Below, one piece after another: positions 52,783-62,026 of a stretch of 64,000 bases of DNA. Both the position numbers and the translations under genes were made by a program. The notes below the pieces were generated by a model. It saw only the letters and a list, made by a program, of their open reading frames with translations. It had not been told where the DNA came from and ran no database searches. The first letter of the stretch is position 1. The number at the start of each line of letters is the position of its first letter. Source of the DNA: Streptomyces composti (GTDB lineage: Bacteria > Actinomycetota > Actinomycetes > Streptomycetales > Streptomycetaceae); contig NZ_JAATEM010000024.1 in NCBI RefSeq assembly GCF_012034205.1, positions 61,932 to 125,931 on the forward strand. Reading direction: 5' to 3'.

Positions 52783-53721
52783 TCAGTCCATCCGCCGGGG
52801 CAGGCCGAGCAGGCCGGTCTCCGCATCCGTCGGCTGGGTCATCACATACTGCCGGTCGCGGTCGGCGCACCAAAGGGTGAGGCCGTCGGCGAGGGTGGGC
52901 AGCGCCTCCACATCGGCCCGCGGCAGCACCATCGTCCGGCCCAGCTCGGCGGCCTCCTGCGGCGAGATCCGCTGCACGCCCACCAGCCGCGCCTGCCGGA
53001 CCAGCCGCGGCGCGACCGGGCTCAGATACGGCAGCAGCGTCAGCACCGAACGCCAGGGCCCGGAGACCACCCGGCCGCGCGGCGGGCGCATGCCGCAGTC
53101 CCGGACCACCAGCACCGGCGTGCCCGCCGACGCCCCCAGCGGCGGGACCCGGCCGACGTCGTAGACCGCGAGCCCGTTCTGCCCGCCGCCCATGGCGTGC
53201 AGCAGCTGCGACCAGGCCTGCGCCCGGCCCGTCTCCACGGCCACCCGCGCACCGGTCGCCGCCGCGCGCAGCGCCAGCACCTGCGCCGTCCACAGCCCGC
53301 CGATCAGCACCACCTCGTACGGCGTGGGCCGGTTCAGGCCCAGCACCGCGGGCTGGCCCTCGGCGTCCGTGCCGATGACCACACCGTCGTCGCCGATCGG
53401 CAGCGTCAGCGCGTCCAGGTCCGCGCAGGAGAGGGTGTGCCGCCCGTGGCGCGGCCCGCGCAGGCCGAAGCCGCCCCGCAGCAGGCGCCGGCCACGCCCG
53501 CCGCCCGCGTCCGGCGCGCCCCGAGAGCCCGCGCCCTGGCGCCGGGTGCCGCCCGCGTCCGGCGCGCCCCGAGAGCCCGCGCCCTGGCGCCGGGTGCCGC
53601 CCGCGGACCGCGCGCCCGCCGGGGGCCGGACCGCGCCGGTGTTCGCGGGGCCGGGCGCCACCGGCACGGCCGGAGCCCCCGTCGCGCCCGGCGCCCCCGC
53701 CGTCGTCCGCATCGCCGTCAC
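52783..53721 (-). CDS. type VII-associated hypothetical protein with a tandem repeat
   Basis: 312 aa. The N-terminal 95 residues are disordered and basic, with an exact double of the 16-residue unit GGTRRQGAGSRGAPDA. The rest (about 100-312) is folded, with TLSCADLDALTLPIGDDGVV, TPYEVVLIGGLWTAQVLALR and an end rich in Leu/Pro. I do not recognise a family. The ATG at 53721 overlaps the eccE stop by 4 bp, so it is coupled to eccE and should serve the ESX apparatus. Confidence 0.8.
   Translation of the reverse strand: MTAMRTTAGAPGATGAPAVPVAPGPANTGAVRPPAGARSAGGTRRQGAGSRGAPDAGGTRRQGAGSRGAPDAGGGRGRRLLRGGFGLRGPRHGRHTLSCADLDALTLPIGDDGVVIGTDAEGQPAVLGLNRPTPYEVVLIGGLWTAQVLALRAAATGARVAVETGRAQAWSQLLHAMGGGQNGLAVYDVGRVPPLGASAGTPVLVVRDCGMRPPRGRVVSGPWRSVLTLLPYLSPVAPRLVRQARLVGVQRISPQEAAELGRTMVLPRADVEALPTLADGLTLWCADRDRQYVMTQPTDAETGLLGLPRRMD
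53503..53605. repeat. 48-bp exact tandem repeat inside a coding region
   Basis: Two identical 48-bp units (53503-53550 and 53551-53598) plus seven bases of a third. The period keeps frame and gives two copies of a 16-residue Gly/Arg unit. Exact identity at DNA level points to recent slippage. Confidence 0.92.
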
Positions 53722-54977
53722 CGAACACCTCCGAGGGGCAGAGTCGCCAGGACGCCGGGCACCTGCTCCCGGTCCAGCCGGGCCAGCGCCGCGCCCGACG
53801 AGCGGGCGGCACTCTCCAGCGCCCGCCGCGCCGCGGTCAGTTCGTCGGCGCTGCGCCCGGTCACCCGCACATGGCCGCGCAGCGACACCTCCCGCCCGTC
53901 ACCCGGCGCCACGGTGACGCTGACCGTGGTGGCCAGCGCGGGCACCGCCGTGATCCGCGCGACGAACTGCGGCAGCGAGGAGCCGCCGGCGCCGCCCAGC
54001 GCGGGCCACTTGCGCACCCAGTACGCGGTGTGCCTGCGGTTGTCGCAGCGCCAGCTGCGGCCCGACTCCTCGGTGCGCGGCTCCTGCCGGTCCGTGCGGC
54101 CCGCCTCGGCCGTCACCAGCGGATTGGCGCAGGCCGAGGTGGCGATCGCCGAGGTCAGCTCCTCCTCGTCCAGCACGGCGGCACGGAAGCCGGCGCCGGT
54201 GAGACGGCTCACCAGATGGTCGGCGGCCCGCACCACGCACTTCTGCGCGCCCAGCAGACCGCCGCCCCTGGCCGCCACCGCCTCCGGGCACAGCTCCGGC
54301 GCGAGCTTCAGCGCGATCCAGGTGATACGGACCGCGGGCGCGCCCGTCTGCTCCTGCAGCGGGGCGTAGTTGCTGACGGCGACCGACTCGCGCGGCAGAT
54401 GCAGCGCCGGGGCCGGCTGGGTGTGCAGCACCACCTGCGCCGACTCCAGGCGGATGCCGTCCACCTCCAGCGCGTCCCGCACCAGGGCCAGCGGCAGCGG
54501 ACGCCGGCTGCGCTCGGCGCGCAGCGCCGTGGCGTCGGCCTCCACCTGGACCACGGCGGTGACGAAGGTCCCGTCCCCGACGAGCCCGACAGGACGCCGG
54601 TCCCGGCCCTTGTACGAGTAGGTGCGCAGGGCGGGATCGCACTCCACGGCCGGCGCGAGCCCCGGCTCGGTGCCCGGCGGGATCACCCGCGCCGCGGCGT
54701 GCCTGCGCCGGGTGCGCAGGGCGCGCGCCGTGGCCACCCACTCGGGCAGCGAACGCCCCCTGCGGCGCATGACGGCGAGCAGCACCAGGACGGCGGCGAC
54801 CGCTCCGGCGACCCCCAGGGTCACCGGGCCGAGGACCCAGCCGACGAGGAGGACGGCGGCCGCGAGTTCCAGCAGCACGACCCGTTGCAGCCGGAACGAT
54901 CCGGGACCGCCCGCGCGCAGCCTCGGTTGGGGACCCCCCGGTGTGGCCGCTCCCGCCCGCGTTCCGGACGCCGTCAC
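53718..54977 (-). CDS. eccE: type VII secretion protein EccE
   Basis: 419 aa from the GTG at 54977, set by GGGGGGA upstream; ATG 55001, eight codons earlier, has a poorer ribosome site. Two helices (33-50, 53-70) are followed by a large cytoplasmic domain of the EccE type: RTYSYKGRDRRPVGLVGDGT, VQVEADATALRAERSRRPLP, WIALKLAPELCPEAVAARGG and a late VSVTVAPGDGREVSLRGHVR. EccE stabilises the EccBCD membrane complex on its edge. It overlaps the next gene by 4 bp and is divergent from eccB. A GGTTGGGGACCCCCC element lies in its N-terminal part. Confidence 0.85.
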   Translation of the reverse strand: MTASGTRAGAATPGGPQPRLRAGGPGSFRLQRVVLLELAAAVLLVGWVLGPVTLGVAGAVAAVLVLLAVMRRRGRSLPEWVATARALRTRRRHAAARVIPPGTEPGLAPAVECDPALRTYSYKGRDRRPVGLVGDGTFVTAVVQVEADATALRAERSRRPLPLALVRDALEVDGIRLESAQVVLHTQPAPALHLPRESVAVSNYAPLQEQTGAPAVRITWIALKLAPELCPEAVAARGGGLLGAQKCVVRAADHLVSRLTGAGFRAAVLDEEELTSAIATSACANPLVTAEAGRTDRQEPRTEESGRSWRCDNRRHTAYWVRKWPALGGAGGSSLPQFVARITAVPALATTVSVTVAPGDGREVSLRGHVRVTGRSADELTAARRALESAARSSGAALARLDREQVPGVLATLPLGGVR

Positions 54978-55255
54978 GTACCATCCCCCCAAATTGCTCA
55001 TCGACCGCCGTAGTTCAGGCGCGCCCGCCTGATCACACAAGGCCCAGGCACCCTACCCGCTCTCCGAACCGTCCCGCGCACCAGGCATAGTAGGGGCCAC
55101 GCCCGAGATCGACGGGCGGGCGGTCGCCGTCCCGCGTCCTGCGACCACCGTCCGGCCCGGCACGGGTGAAGACGCTGAGACGACGCCGGAACACGGTCGG
55201 CCACGGGCGGGGACACGGCCGGACTCGGGCCGGACACGGGGAGAGACAGGCACCA

Positions 55256-56791
55256 ATGGCATCGCGGCGGGATCAGCTCAACGCCTACACCTTCGCGAAG
55301 CGCCGCTTGCTCGCGGCCTTCGTCCAGTCGTCCCCGCACGGCTCGGACGAGGGAGCCCCGCGGCCCCTGCGCGGCATCCTGCCCGGCCTGATCATCGGCG
55401 TGATCGTGATGGCCGTCTTCGGCGCCTGGGGCATGTTCCGGCCCACCGCGCCCAAGGGCTGGGACACCCCGGCCGAGAAAGTGATCATCGCCAGCACGTC
55501 GACCACCCGCTACGTCGTCCTGAAGACCGGCAACGAGGTCCAGCTGCACCCGGTGCTCAACATGGCCTCCGCCAAGCTCCTCCTCGCCCCCGGCAAGGGC
55601 GACGTGGTCACCGTCAGCGAGAAGGTCCTGGACAGCGGCAAGATCCCGCACGGCGTCACCATCGGCATCCCCTACGCACCCGACCGCCTGCCCTCCGCGC
55701 AGGAAGCCGGCACCGCCAAGCGGTGGGCGGTGTGCGAGCGGCCCAGCGCCGGCGGCCGGTCCGTCCAGAAGGCCGCGCTGGTCCTCGCCGACCGCGAACA
55801 GCGGCTGACCGACGGCAAGCAGCGGCTGACCGAGGGCGAACTCCTCTACGTCGCCGACCCCCAGGGCAAGCGCTACGTGGTGGACGCGGGCGGCACGGCC
55901 TACCGCATCGACCGCCTCGACACCGGCGCCGGCCTCGAACTGCTGCTGCGCACCGTCGTCGGCTCGGGCCGCGAACCCCAGCAGGTCTCCCGCGAATGGC
56001 TCGCCACCCTCCACCAGGGCGACCCCATCACCTTCCCCGAGATCGGCCGGACCCCGGGCGCCCCCGCCGGAGCCCCCGGCCGGCTGGACGCCACCGCCGA
56101 CCGGGTCGGCATGGTCCTGAAGGCCTTCGACAACAACAAGGTCCAGTACTACGTCGTGCTGCCCGGCCGGGTCGCGCCCGTCTCCGCCTTCGTCGCCCAA
56201 CTCCTGCTGTTCAGCGAGGACCTGGCCCAGCTCGGTCAGGCCGGCAAGCCGCTCGAGGTGAGCCCCGGCGCCATCGTCCCCGGCAAGCCCTTCGGCACCG
56301 AGCAGCGCTGGCCCACCGGCAAGCCCCGCGCCGTCAACCAGGCCTCCCCCGGCAAGGGCAAGCGCAACACCGTCTGCAACGTGCTGCGCGGCGTCGGCAC
56401 CGACGGCAGCACCACCCTGAGCACCTGGGCGGGCCGGGACTTCCCGGCCGACCTGCCGGCCGGCTCCACCAGCGCCTACGTCACCCCCGGCTCCGGCCAG
56501 CTCTACCGCCAGTTCAAGGGCACCCAGACCAAGGCGGGACCGGTCTTCCTGGTCACCGACACCGGCCTGCGCTACGTGCTGCAGTCCAACGCCGACAGCG
56601 CCACCGACGACGCCGGCATCGGCGTCACCGAGCAGGCGCGCAAGGAACTCGAACGCGAGGCCCAGCAGGCGCAGACCCGCCTCGGCTACGCCGACGTCGA
56701 CCCCGCGCCGGTCCCCGCCGCCTGGTCCGCGTTCCTGCCCACCGGCCCCCGCCTGTCCACCGCCGCGGCCCGGCAGCCGCAGGGCTCCTGA
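55256..56791 (+). CDS. eccB: type VII secretion protein EccB
   Basis: 511 aa, ATG at 55256. The start MASRRDQLNAYTFAKRRLLA is the EccB signature, and one membrane helix follows (41-60). The large outer domain has the family's repeats (EVQLHPVLNMASAKLLL, YYVVLPGRVAPVSAFVAQLL, PVFLVTDTGLRYVLQSNADS) and two Cys (WAVCERP, NTVCNVL) that can join as a disulfide. EccB is the periplasmic or wall-facing part of the ESX channel with possible ATPase-type motifs not visible here. It leads the transcript to the mycosin gene, 14 bp away. Confidence 0.95.
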   Translation: MASRRDQLNAYTFAKRRLLAAFVQSSPHGSDEGAPRPLRGILPGLIIGVIVMAVFGAWGMFRPTAPKGWDTPAEKVIIASTSTTRYVVLKTGNEVQLHPVLNMASAKLLLAPGKGDVVTVSEKVLDSGKIPHGVTIGIPYAPDRLPSAQEAGTAKRWAVCERPSAGGRSVQKAALVLADREQRLTDGKQRLTEGELLYVADPQGKRYVVDAGGTAYRIDRLDTGAGLELLLRTVVGSGREPQQVSREWLATLHQGDPITFPEIGRTPGAPAGAPGRLDATADRVGMVLKAFDNNKVQYYVVLPGRVAPVSAFVAQLLLFSEDLAQLGQAGKPLEVSPGAIVPGKPFGTEQRWPTGKPRAVNQASPGKGKRNTVCNVLRGVGTDGSTTLSTWAGRDFPADLPAGSTSAYVTPGSGQLYRQFKGTQTKAGPVFLVTDTGLRYVLQSNADSATDDAGIGVTEQARKELEREAQQAQTRLGYADVDPAPVPAAWSAFLPTGPRLSTAAARQPQGS

Positions 56792-56805
56792 CGGGAGGCA
56801 CGCCG

Positions 56806-58083
56806 ATGCGGCCCGCACGCACCCTCGCACGCGCCCTGGCGCTCACCGCAGCCCTGCTGGTCACCGCGCTGCCGGCGGCCGCCCCCGCCGCGGCCGACGA
56901 CTCCCTGGCGGACGACTCCTTCACCGACGAGTGCGCCTACCCCAACAAGGTCTACCCGGGCCGCCCCTGGTCCCTGCAGCGCGTCCAACTCGACGAGGTC
57001 TGGCGCCAGTCCAGGGGCAAGAACGTCCGCGTCGCCGTCATCGACACCGGCGTCGACGTCAAGAACCCCCAGCTGAAGAACGCGGTGGACGTCCAGAGCG
57101 GCCGCAACCTCCTGCCCAGGGATGCCGAAAACGAGGACGGCAACCCCGTCGAGCGCGGCAGCGAGAACGGCACCACCGACACCGTGGGCCACGGCACCAA
57201 GGTCGCCGGCATCATCGCCGCCCGGCCCGACGACAGGACCGGCTTCGTCGGCCTGGCGCCCGAGGCGACCATCATCCCCATCCAGCAGAACGACGCCGAC
57301 GGCAACGGCGACACCAAGAGCCTCGCCGCCGCCATCCGCCACGCCATCCAGGCCGAGGCGGACGTCATCAACATCTCCCAGGACACCGCCGGCGCCGCCG
57401 AACCCGACCCCGGCCTCGAGGCCGCCGTCGACGCCGCCCTCGCCCGCGAGATCGTCATCGTCGCCTCCGCGGGCAACGACGGCCTCGGCGGCAACGTCAA
57501 GAAGACCTACCCCGCCTCCTACGAGGGCGTCCTCGCCGTCGCCGCCTCCGACCGCAACAACGAACGCGCCTCCTTCTCCCAGTCCGGCGACTTCGTCGAT
57601 GTGGCGGCACCCGGCGTCGACATCATCTCCACCGTCCCCAAGGGCGGCCACTGCCTCGACAACGGCACCAGCTTCTCGGCGCCCTACGTCGCAGGACTCG
57701 CCGCCCTCATCAAGGCCAAGCACCCCGACTGGACCCGGCGTCAGATCACCGCCCAGATCGAGCAGACCGCGGAACGCACCATCGCCGGCCGCGACCGGCT
57801 CGTCGGCTGGGGCGTCGTCGACCCGGTCCGCGCCCTCACCGAGGACACCCGGCCCATCGAGTCCCCCCGCCCCCAGGAGGGCCTGGCCCGCGCGAAGGCC
57901 CCCGCCGCAGCCGAACTCGCCCTCGGCGAGACCCCCGACGAGCGCAACGCCCGCCTCGCCACCTACGTCTCCGTCGGCGCGGCGGTGCTGGTGGCGGGCC
58001 TCGCCGGAGCGGCCGTGGCGATCAGGGACGCGCGCCGGCGAGCCGGGAAACAGGGTGTTCACCATGACCACTCTGCAATGTGA
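56806..58083 (+). CDS. mycP: type VII mycosin protease, copy 1
   Basis: 425 aa from the ATG at 56806, after GGGAGG. A signal peptide (1-30), subtilisin-like (S8) domain and a C-terminal helix (386-406) are present. The triad is complete: Asp80 in VAVIDTGVD, His129 in GHGTKVAG and Ser289 in NGTSFSAPYVAGLAAL, with Asn224 in SAGNDG. Mycosins are membrane-tied, outward-facing proteases that process substrates and stabilise ESX complexes. It follows eccB directly. The His-rich end (GVHHDHSAM) is unusual. Confidence 0.95.
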   Translation: MRPARTLARALALTAALLVTALPAAAPAAADDSLADDSFTDECAYPNKVYPGRPWSLQRVQLDEVWRQSRGKNVRVAVIDTGVDVKNPQLKNAVDVQSGRNLLPRDAENEDGNPVERGSENGTTDTVGHGTKVAGIIAARPDDRTGFVGLAPEATIIPIQQNDADGNGDTKSLAAAIRHAIQAEADVINISQDTAGAAEPDPGLEAAVDAALAREIVIVASAGNDGLGGNVKKTYPASYEGVLAVAASDRNNERASFSQSGDFVDVAAPGVDIISTVPKGGHCLDNGTSFSAPYVAGLAALIKAKHPDWTRRQITAQIEQTAERTIAGRDRLVGWGVVDPVRALTEDTRPIESPRPQEGLARAKAPAAAELALGETPDERNARLATYVSVGAAVLVAGLAGAAVAIRDARRRAGKQGVHHDHSAM

Positions 58084-58466
58084 CGAACATCGCCGAGGCG
58101 CGGACGAGTGCGCATGTGGCCGGAAAACGTACTGATCAGGCGAGGGGGAGGAGTACAAAGCGCACCTTCTTCGCGGCAGCGGCGGCTTTGCAGAAGGAAG
58201 TTGGGCTGTCGGTGCCTGTGACTAGAGTGGTGCCACGTGATCATGTCTGCTGCACTGGGGCGACGTGGACGCCCGTACCGCAGCAGGCACAGCGGTACCG
58301 GGTGCATCAGGGTGCGGCAGGTGCAGCAGGTGCATGAGGTGGAGCAGGCGATGCCGCACCTCGCGACACGACTGCCGTACCACGCGGCACAACTGCCGCA
58401 CCACGCAGAACAGCGGGACAAACGGGGCCTGACGGGGGCACGGGGACACGGGGAGGACGGCAGAGG
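58084..58466. other. repetitive leader region in the type VII locus
   Basis: 383 bases between the first mycosin gene and the next gene. A possible promoter is TTGGGC (58201-58206) with TAGAGT (58223-58228), a 16-base gap. The part 58290-58420 is low-complexity: repeated GGTGCAGCAGGTGCATGAGG and TGCCGTACCACGCGGCACA-like units. A frame here reads VRQVQQVHEVEQAMPHLATR, which I think is a repeat artefact and not a gene. Confidence 0.5.
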
Positions 58467-58904
58467 ATGCTGCCTGCAGAAGGGGGCGGAGGCGGCGGCG
58501 CGGACCTGCGCCGCGGCGTCATGGCGCTCTCGACCTTCAAGAAGCGCATCGACGACCTGCTCACCGCCTTCGAGGCATCGGCGGGCGGATCGTCCAACGT
58601 CGGCAGGTGCAGCCTGCCCCAGACCGCCTTCGGCAGCGGCGCCTTCCCCGAGGGCACCATGCTGCACCGCGAGTACGAGCGCGTCCACGAACGGATCACC
58701 GCGCTCTCCAAGTCCCTCGCCCTCCAGCTCGAGGCCATGCAGATCGCCGTCCACGGGGTGGACGTCGACTTCGACAACCTCGAGGAAGAGCAGCGGCGGC
58801 GGTTCCACGAGATCCGTACCACGATCAACGAGCAGTACGAGAAGGCCCTGGAGACGCAGCCCGAGCGGAGGAACCGCGCCGACCGGGCGGACGCGGGGTA
58901 CTGA
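58467..58904 (+). CDS. type VII-associated small helical protein
   Basis: 145 aa, ATG at 58467. A Gly-rich start (MLPAEGGGGGGADLRRG) precedes a mostly helical body: STFKKRIDDLLTAFEASAGG, FPEGTMLHREYERVHERITA, LSKSLALQLEAMQIAVHGVD and a charged coiled end. An internal start at Met19 (MALSTFKKR) would drop the Gly-rich part. No WxG motif is present. The next gene begins inside its stop (TGATG), so they are coupled. It may be a chaperone or partner of the following secreted protein; I do not recognise a family. Confidence 0.8.
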   Translation: MLPAEGGGGGGADLRRGVMALSTFKKRIDDLLTAFEASAGGSSNVGRCSLPQTAFGSGAFPEGTMLHREYERVHERITALSKSLALQLEAMQIAVHGVDVDFDNLEEEQRRRFHEIRTTINEQYEKALETQPERRNRADRADAGY

Positions 58905-60652
58905 TGAGCGGCGACAAGAACACATCACCCGACCCGTACACCCAGGCCCAGGCGCAGAACGGCACGCTCGACGCCGTCATGCAGACGGGCAAGGTCCTCA
59001 ACCCCTTCGGCGGGGCCTCCATGCGGGGCATCCACTTCGGCCGCACCAGCTTCGAGGGCTACGACCTCAACGACATGATCGACATCGTCGAGTCGGCCAA
59101 GCCCGAGCTGCTGGAGGCCGCGGGCACGGCCCTGGTCGCCGCCCGCGACGCCATCAAGGCGGCCGCCGAGGAGCTCAAGGGCAACCTGCCCGGCATCGAC
59201 TGGCAGGGCGAGGCCCACAGCGCGTTCGACCGCTGGGCGCAGAGCCTGGTGAAGACCGCCGAGGGCGTGGGCGACTACGCGGACGTCATCGGCACTCAGG
59301 TGCTGGCTGCCGGCGCGGGCCTCGCACAGGTCCGCGCCTCCATGCCCCCGCGCGACACCCGCAGCGAGCGCAAGACCGTCGACGACATTCCCGAGTCGAA
59401 GCGGGTCGAGAGCAACGAGGAGTACGCGGCGGCCCTCAAGGCGGAGAAGAACCGCCAGGAGGCCATCAACCAGATGTACCGCCTGGCTTCGTTCTACACG
59501 GTGTCGGCCGGCTACATGCAGCAGGCCGAGGAGCCGGTGTTCCCGAAGATGCCGGACGTGGGGGTACCGCCGCCGGTGAATGGTGTGGACGGCGGGGTCC
59601 CCAGGAACGAGTCCGGTTCCTTGGCGCCTTCCGAGGCACTGGCGCCGACGGGTCGTGGCCGGGCGGTGACTGGAGCCGGAGCCCACGGGCCGGATGCGGA
59701 CCTCCCGGTACCCAATGCGGTCGACGCGCTGGCTCCACGACCGGCGGGCACGGAAATCAACAGCGTTGGCACCTTGCCGCCCCAGGAAGCGGTGAGACCG
59801 GCCACCGGCACCCCGCCGACCGTCGGCGGCACCCCAGCAGCCACGGGAGCCGTGCCGCCGCCTGTGGCTCCCACTGGACCCTCCCCGGCATTGCGCGGTC
59901 CGCTGGGACGCGTAACCGGCCCAGGCGGCGGGCCGGCAACGCGAATGCCTCCGTCAGCAATCCCCGGCCGGGCCGGGGCTCCAACAGGAGCTGTGCCGCC
60001 CAAGGGACCGGGTCCCATGGGGCAAGGCCCGCGTCCCGTTGTGCACGGACAAGGGCCGGCGCCCGTGGGAGGCCGTGGGGCCGACCGCGTAGCACCCGTG
60101 GGGCGTACGGTCACTCCTGGGCAGGTCGTTCCGCGCGGAACCGGGCCGGGGACGCGTGGGATCGTCGGAGGCATGCCGAAGCCGGTTGGCCCGGTGACAG
60201 GCCACGCCGCCGCGCCAAAGGGTCCTGGACCGACGGGGGGTGCCACCGGGCGCAGCACTGGTGTCGTCGGCGGCCGACCCGTCACCGGCGCCACGCCGGG
60301 CAACGCTGCCGGCCGAAACAGCTCCAAGCTGCCTCGCGGCACTGTGGTCGGTGGTGAAGTCGCCTCCGCCCCGCGTACGAGCGGAGGGCAGAAGCCCACG
60401 CGGCACGGAGTGATCGGGGCTCCTCCGGCCGCGCCACAGGCACAGCGGTCATCCCGCCGCGCTCCCGGTAACGCCGACGGAGTGGTCGGAATGCCCAGGA
60501 CAGCTGGGCAGTCCGGCTCACGGACACCTGAACGCGTCGGAGACGGCGGCGGCGCTCAACGTGGCGATACACGCAACTCCGCTGCAAAAAATGGTCGTTC
60601 GCGCCGCGCGGAACGGGGTGGCGACGAATCGGCGACCGGTCGGCCGGACTGA
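58904..60652 (+). CDS. WxG-type type VII protein with a long Gly/Pro/Thr-rich tail
   Basis: 582 aa; the ATG shares a base with the preceding stop. Residues 1-210 are helical and carry the WxG-like turn GIDWQGEAHSAFDRWAQSLV at about 100-119, as in WXG100/PPE-like ESX substrates. Residues about 225-582 are disordered, rich in Gly, Pro, Thr, Val and Arg (TGTPPTVGGTPAATGAVPPP, VPPKGPGPMGQGPRPVVHGQ). That architecture, WxG head and flexible tail, fits an exported surface or effector protein. Third-base GC is visibly lower in the tail than in flanking genes. Confidence 0.85.
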   Translation: MSGDKNTSPDPYTQAQAQNGTLDAVMQTGKVLNPFGGASMRGIHFGRTSFEGYDLNDMIDIVESAKPELLEAAGTALVAARDAIKAAAEELKGNLPGIDWQGEAHSAFDRWAQSLVKTAEGVGDYADVIGTQVLAAGAGLAQVRASMPPRDTRSERKTVDDIPESKRVESNEEYAAALKAEKNRQEAINQMYRLASFYTVSAGYMQQAEEPVFPKMPDVGVPPPVNGVDGGVPRNESGSLAPSEALAPTGRGRAVTGAGAHGPDADLPVPNAVDALAPRPAGTEINSVGTLPPQEAVRPATGTPPTVGGTPAATGAVPPPVAPTGPSPALRGPLGRVTGPGGGPATRMPPSAIPGRAGAPTGAVPPKGPGPMGQGPRPVVHGQGPAPVGGRGADRVAPVGRTVTPGQVVPRGTGPGTRGIVGGMPKPVGPVTGHAAAPKGPGPTGGATGRSTGVVGGRPVTGATPGNAAGRNSSKLPRGTVVGGEVASAPRTSGGQKPTRHGVIGAPPAAPQAQRSSRRAPGNADGVVGMPRTAGQSGSRTPERVGDGGGAQRGDTRNSAAKNGRSRRAERGGDESATGRPD

Positions 60653-60671
60653 AGCGAGGGCAGACAGAGCA

Positions 60672-61949
60672 ATGGTCTCAAGGTTCGAGGGACGCTCGAG
60701 GTGGAGCGTGAGCAGGCCGGGGCGACACAGCAGGCGAGTCGCTGCCGTCGGCTCGTTGCTGGGCACCATGGCCATCCTTTCGACAGGTTTGGCCCCCCAT
60801 GCCCTTGCCGCAGACGTACGGTCGCAGCAGTGGTACCTGTCGGCCATGAAGGCCGAGGAGATGTGGAAGGTCAGTACCGGTGAGGGCGTGAAGATCGCGG
60901 TCGTCGACACCGGCGTCAACCCGGACACGCCGTCGCTGAAAGGCCAAGTGCTGACCGACGAAGTCCCAGAGGCTCTCGGTTACAAAGCCACCGTCGATCA
61001 CGACGGCCATGGCACTTCCATGGCCGAGCTGATCGCCGGCACCGGAACCGGTGGTTCGCTGCGAGGCCTGGCCCCCGACGCCAAGATCGTTCCATACCGG
61101 ATCGCGACGGTCGGTCTCAACAAGGCAGAGCGCACGAAGGCGCCGGACGTCCGGAAGGTGATCAAGGCGATCGCGGACAGCGATGTGAAGATCATCAACA
61201 TGTCCTTCGGCAGCGAGTACGACACGCCGGGACTCGATGAAGCGCTCAAGTATGCGCACGAGAAAGGCAAGCTGCTGTTCGCCAGCACGGGCAATGACGC
61301 GGAGACCGGCGGGAAGATCAACTACCCGGCCCGCTATCCCTACGTCGTTGGTGTCGCCGCTTCCGACGAGTCCGGCAAAGTGGGCAAGTTCTCCGAGTAC
61401 GGCAACTATGTCGATCTCGCTGCCCCGGGCTTGAACGTGCCGACGTGGTGCGACGAGAGCTTCAACCGCTACTGCACGGGTGAAGGCACCAGCATGGCCA
61501 CCGCCATCGCCTCCGCCTCCGCCGCCCTCGTCTGGTCCGCTCACCCCGACTGGACCGCCAATCAGGTCCTCGGCAGCCTCATAGACACCGCCGGCCGCGA
61601 CTGGGCCCGCGACGACCCGAGCGTCTACCTCGGCTACGGCCTGATCCGCCCCCGCAAGGTGCTCGAGAAGAAGAACTACCAGCCCGGCCCGCCGAACACC
61701 GACCCCCTCGCCAAGGAGAACGTCAGGGGAGTCGTCACCGCCGACGGTGAACCGGTCAGCGCCTCTAAGGAGTCGAAGCCGCAGCCCTCGAAGGGCGCCC
61801 CCGCCGACGGGGACCGCACCTCCGAGACGGCGTCAGGCGCCGACGAGTCCGACAACACCATGCTGTGGGTGACGGTGGGCGCCACAGCGGCGTTCCTGAT
61901 CATGGGAGGCGGCGCCTTCGCCGCCTACCGCTCCCGCAGGGGCACGTAG
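60672..61949 (+). CDS. mycP: type VII mycosin protease, copy 2
   Basis: 425 aa from the ATG at 60672, with GAGGG 11 bases upstream. It has a signal peptide (1-48), S8 domain and C-terminal helix (397-418). The triad is Asp79 in IAVVDTGVNP, His113 in DGHGTSMAELIAG and Ser274 in GEGTSMATAIASASAALVW, with Asn208 in STGNDAE. It is quite different from copy 1 in sequence, so it is not a recent duplicate. The first two thirds use more A/T third bases than the last third; the change is near 61490. It lies 77 bp before the first WXG100 gene. Confidence 0.95.
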   Translation: MVSRFEGRSRWSVSRPGRHSRRVAAVGSLLGTMAILSTGLAPHALAADVRSQQWYLSAMKAEEMWKVSTGEGVKIAVVDTGVNPDTPSLKGQVLTDEVPEALGYKATVDHDGHGTSMAELIAGTGTGGSLRGLAPDAKIVPYRIATVGLNKAERTKAPDVRKVIKAIADSDVKIINMSFGSEYDTPGLDEALKYAHEKGKLLFASTGNDAETGGKINYPARYPYVVGVAASDESGKVGKFSEYGNYVDLAAPGLNVPTWCDESFNRYCTGEGTSMATAIASASAALVWSAHPDWTANQVLGSLIDTAGRDWARDDPSVYLGYGLIRPRKVLEKKNYQPGPPNTDPLAKENVRGVVTADGEPVSASKESKPQPSKGAPADGDRTSETASGADESDNTMLWVTVGATAAFLIMGGGAFAAYRSRRGT

Positions 61950-62026
61950 CCACTCGCCCCACCACCTCACCCCCGCCCCCTTCCTGCATCCACCACCACC
62001 TCTCCTCTCACGAAAGGGACGCCGAC

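Noticed and set aside
58237..60357. Plus-strand frame overlapping the two coupled type VII genes in another phase
   Set aside because: The start region is a repeat artefact and the rest is a Arg/Pro/Thr shadow; the coupled TGATG arrangement in the other frame is far better.
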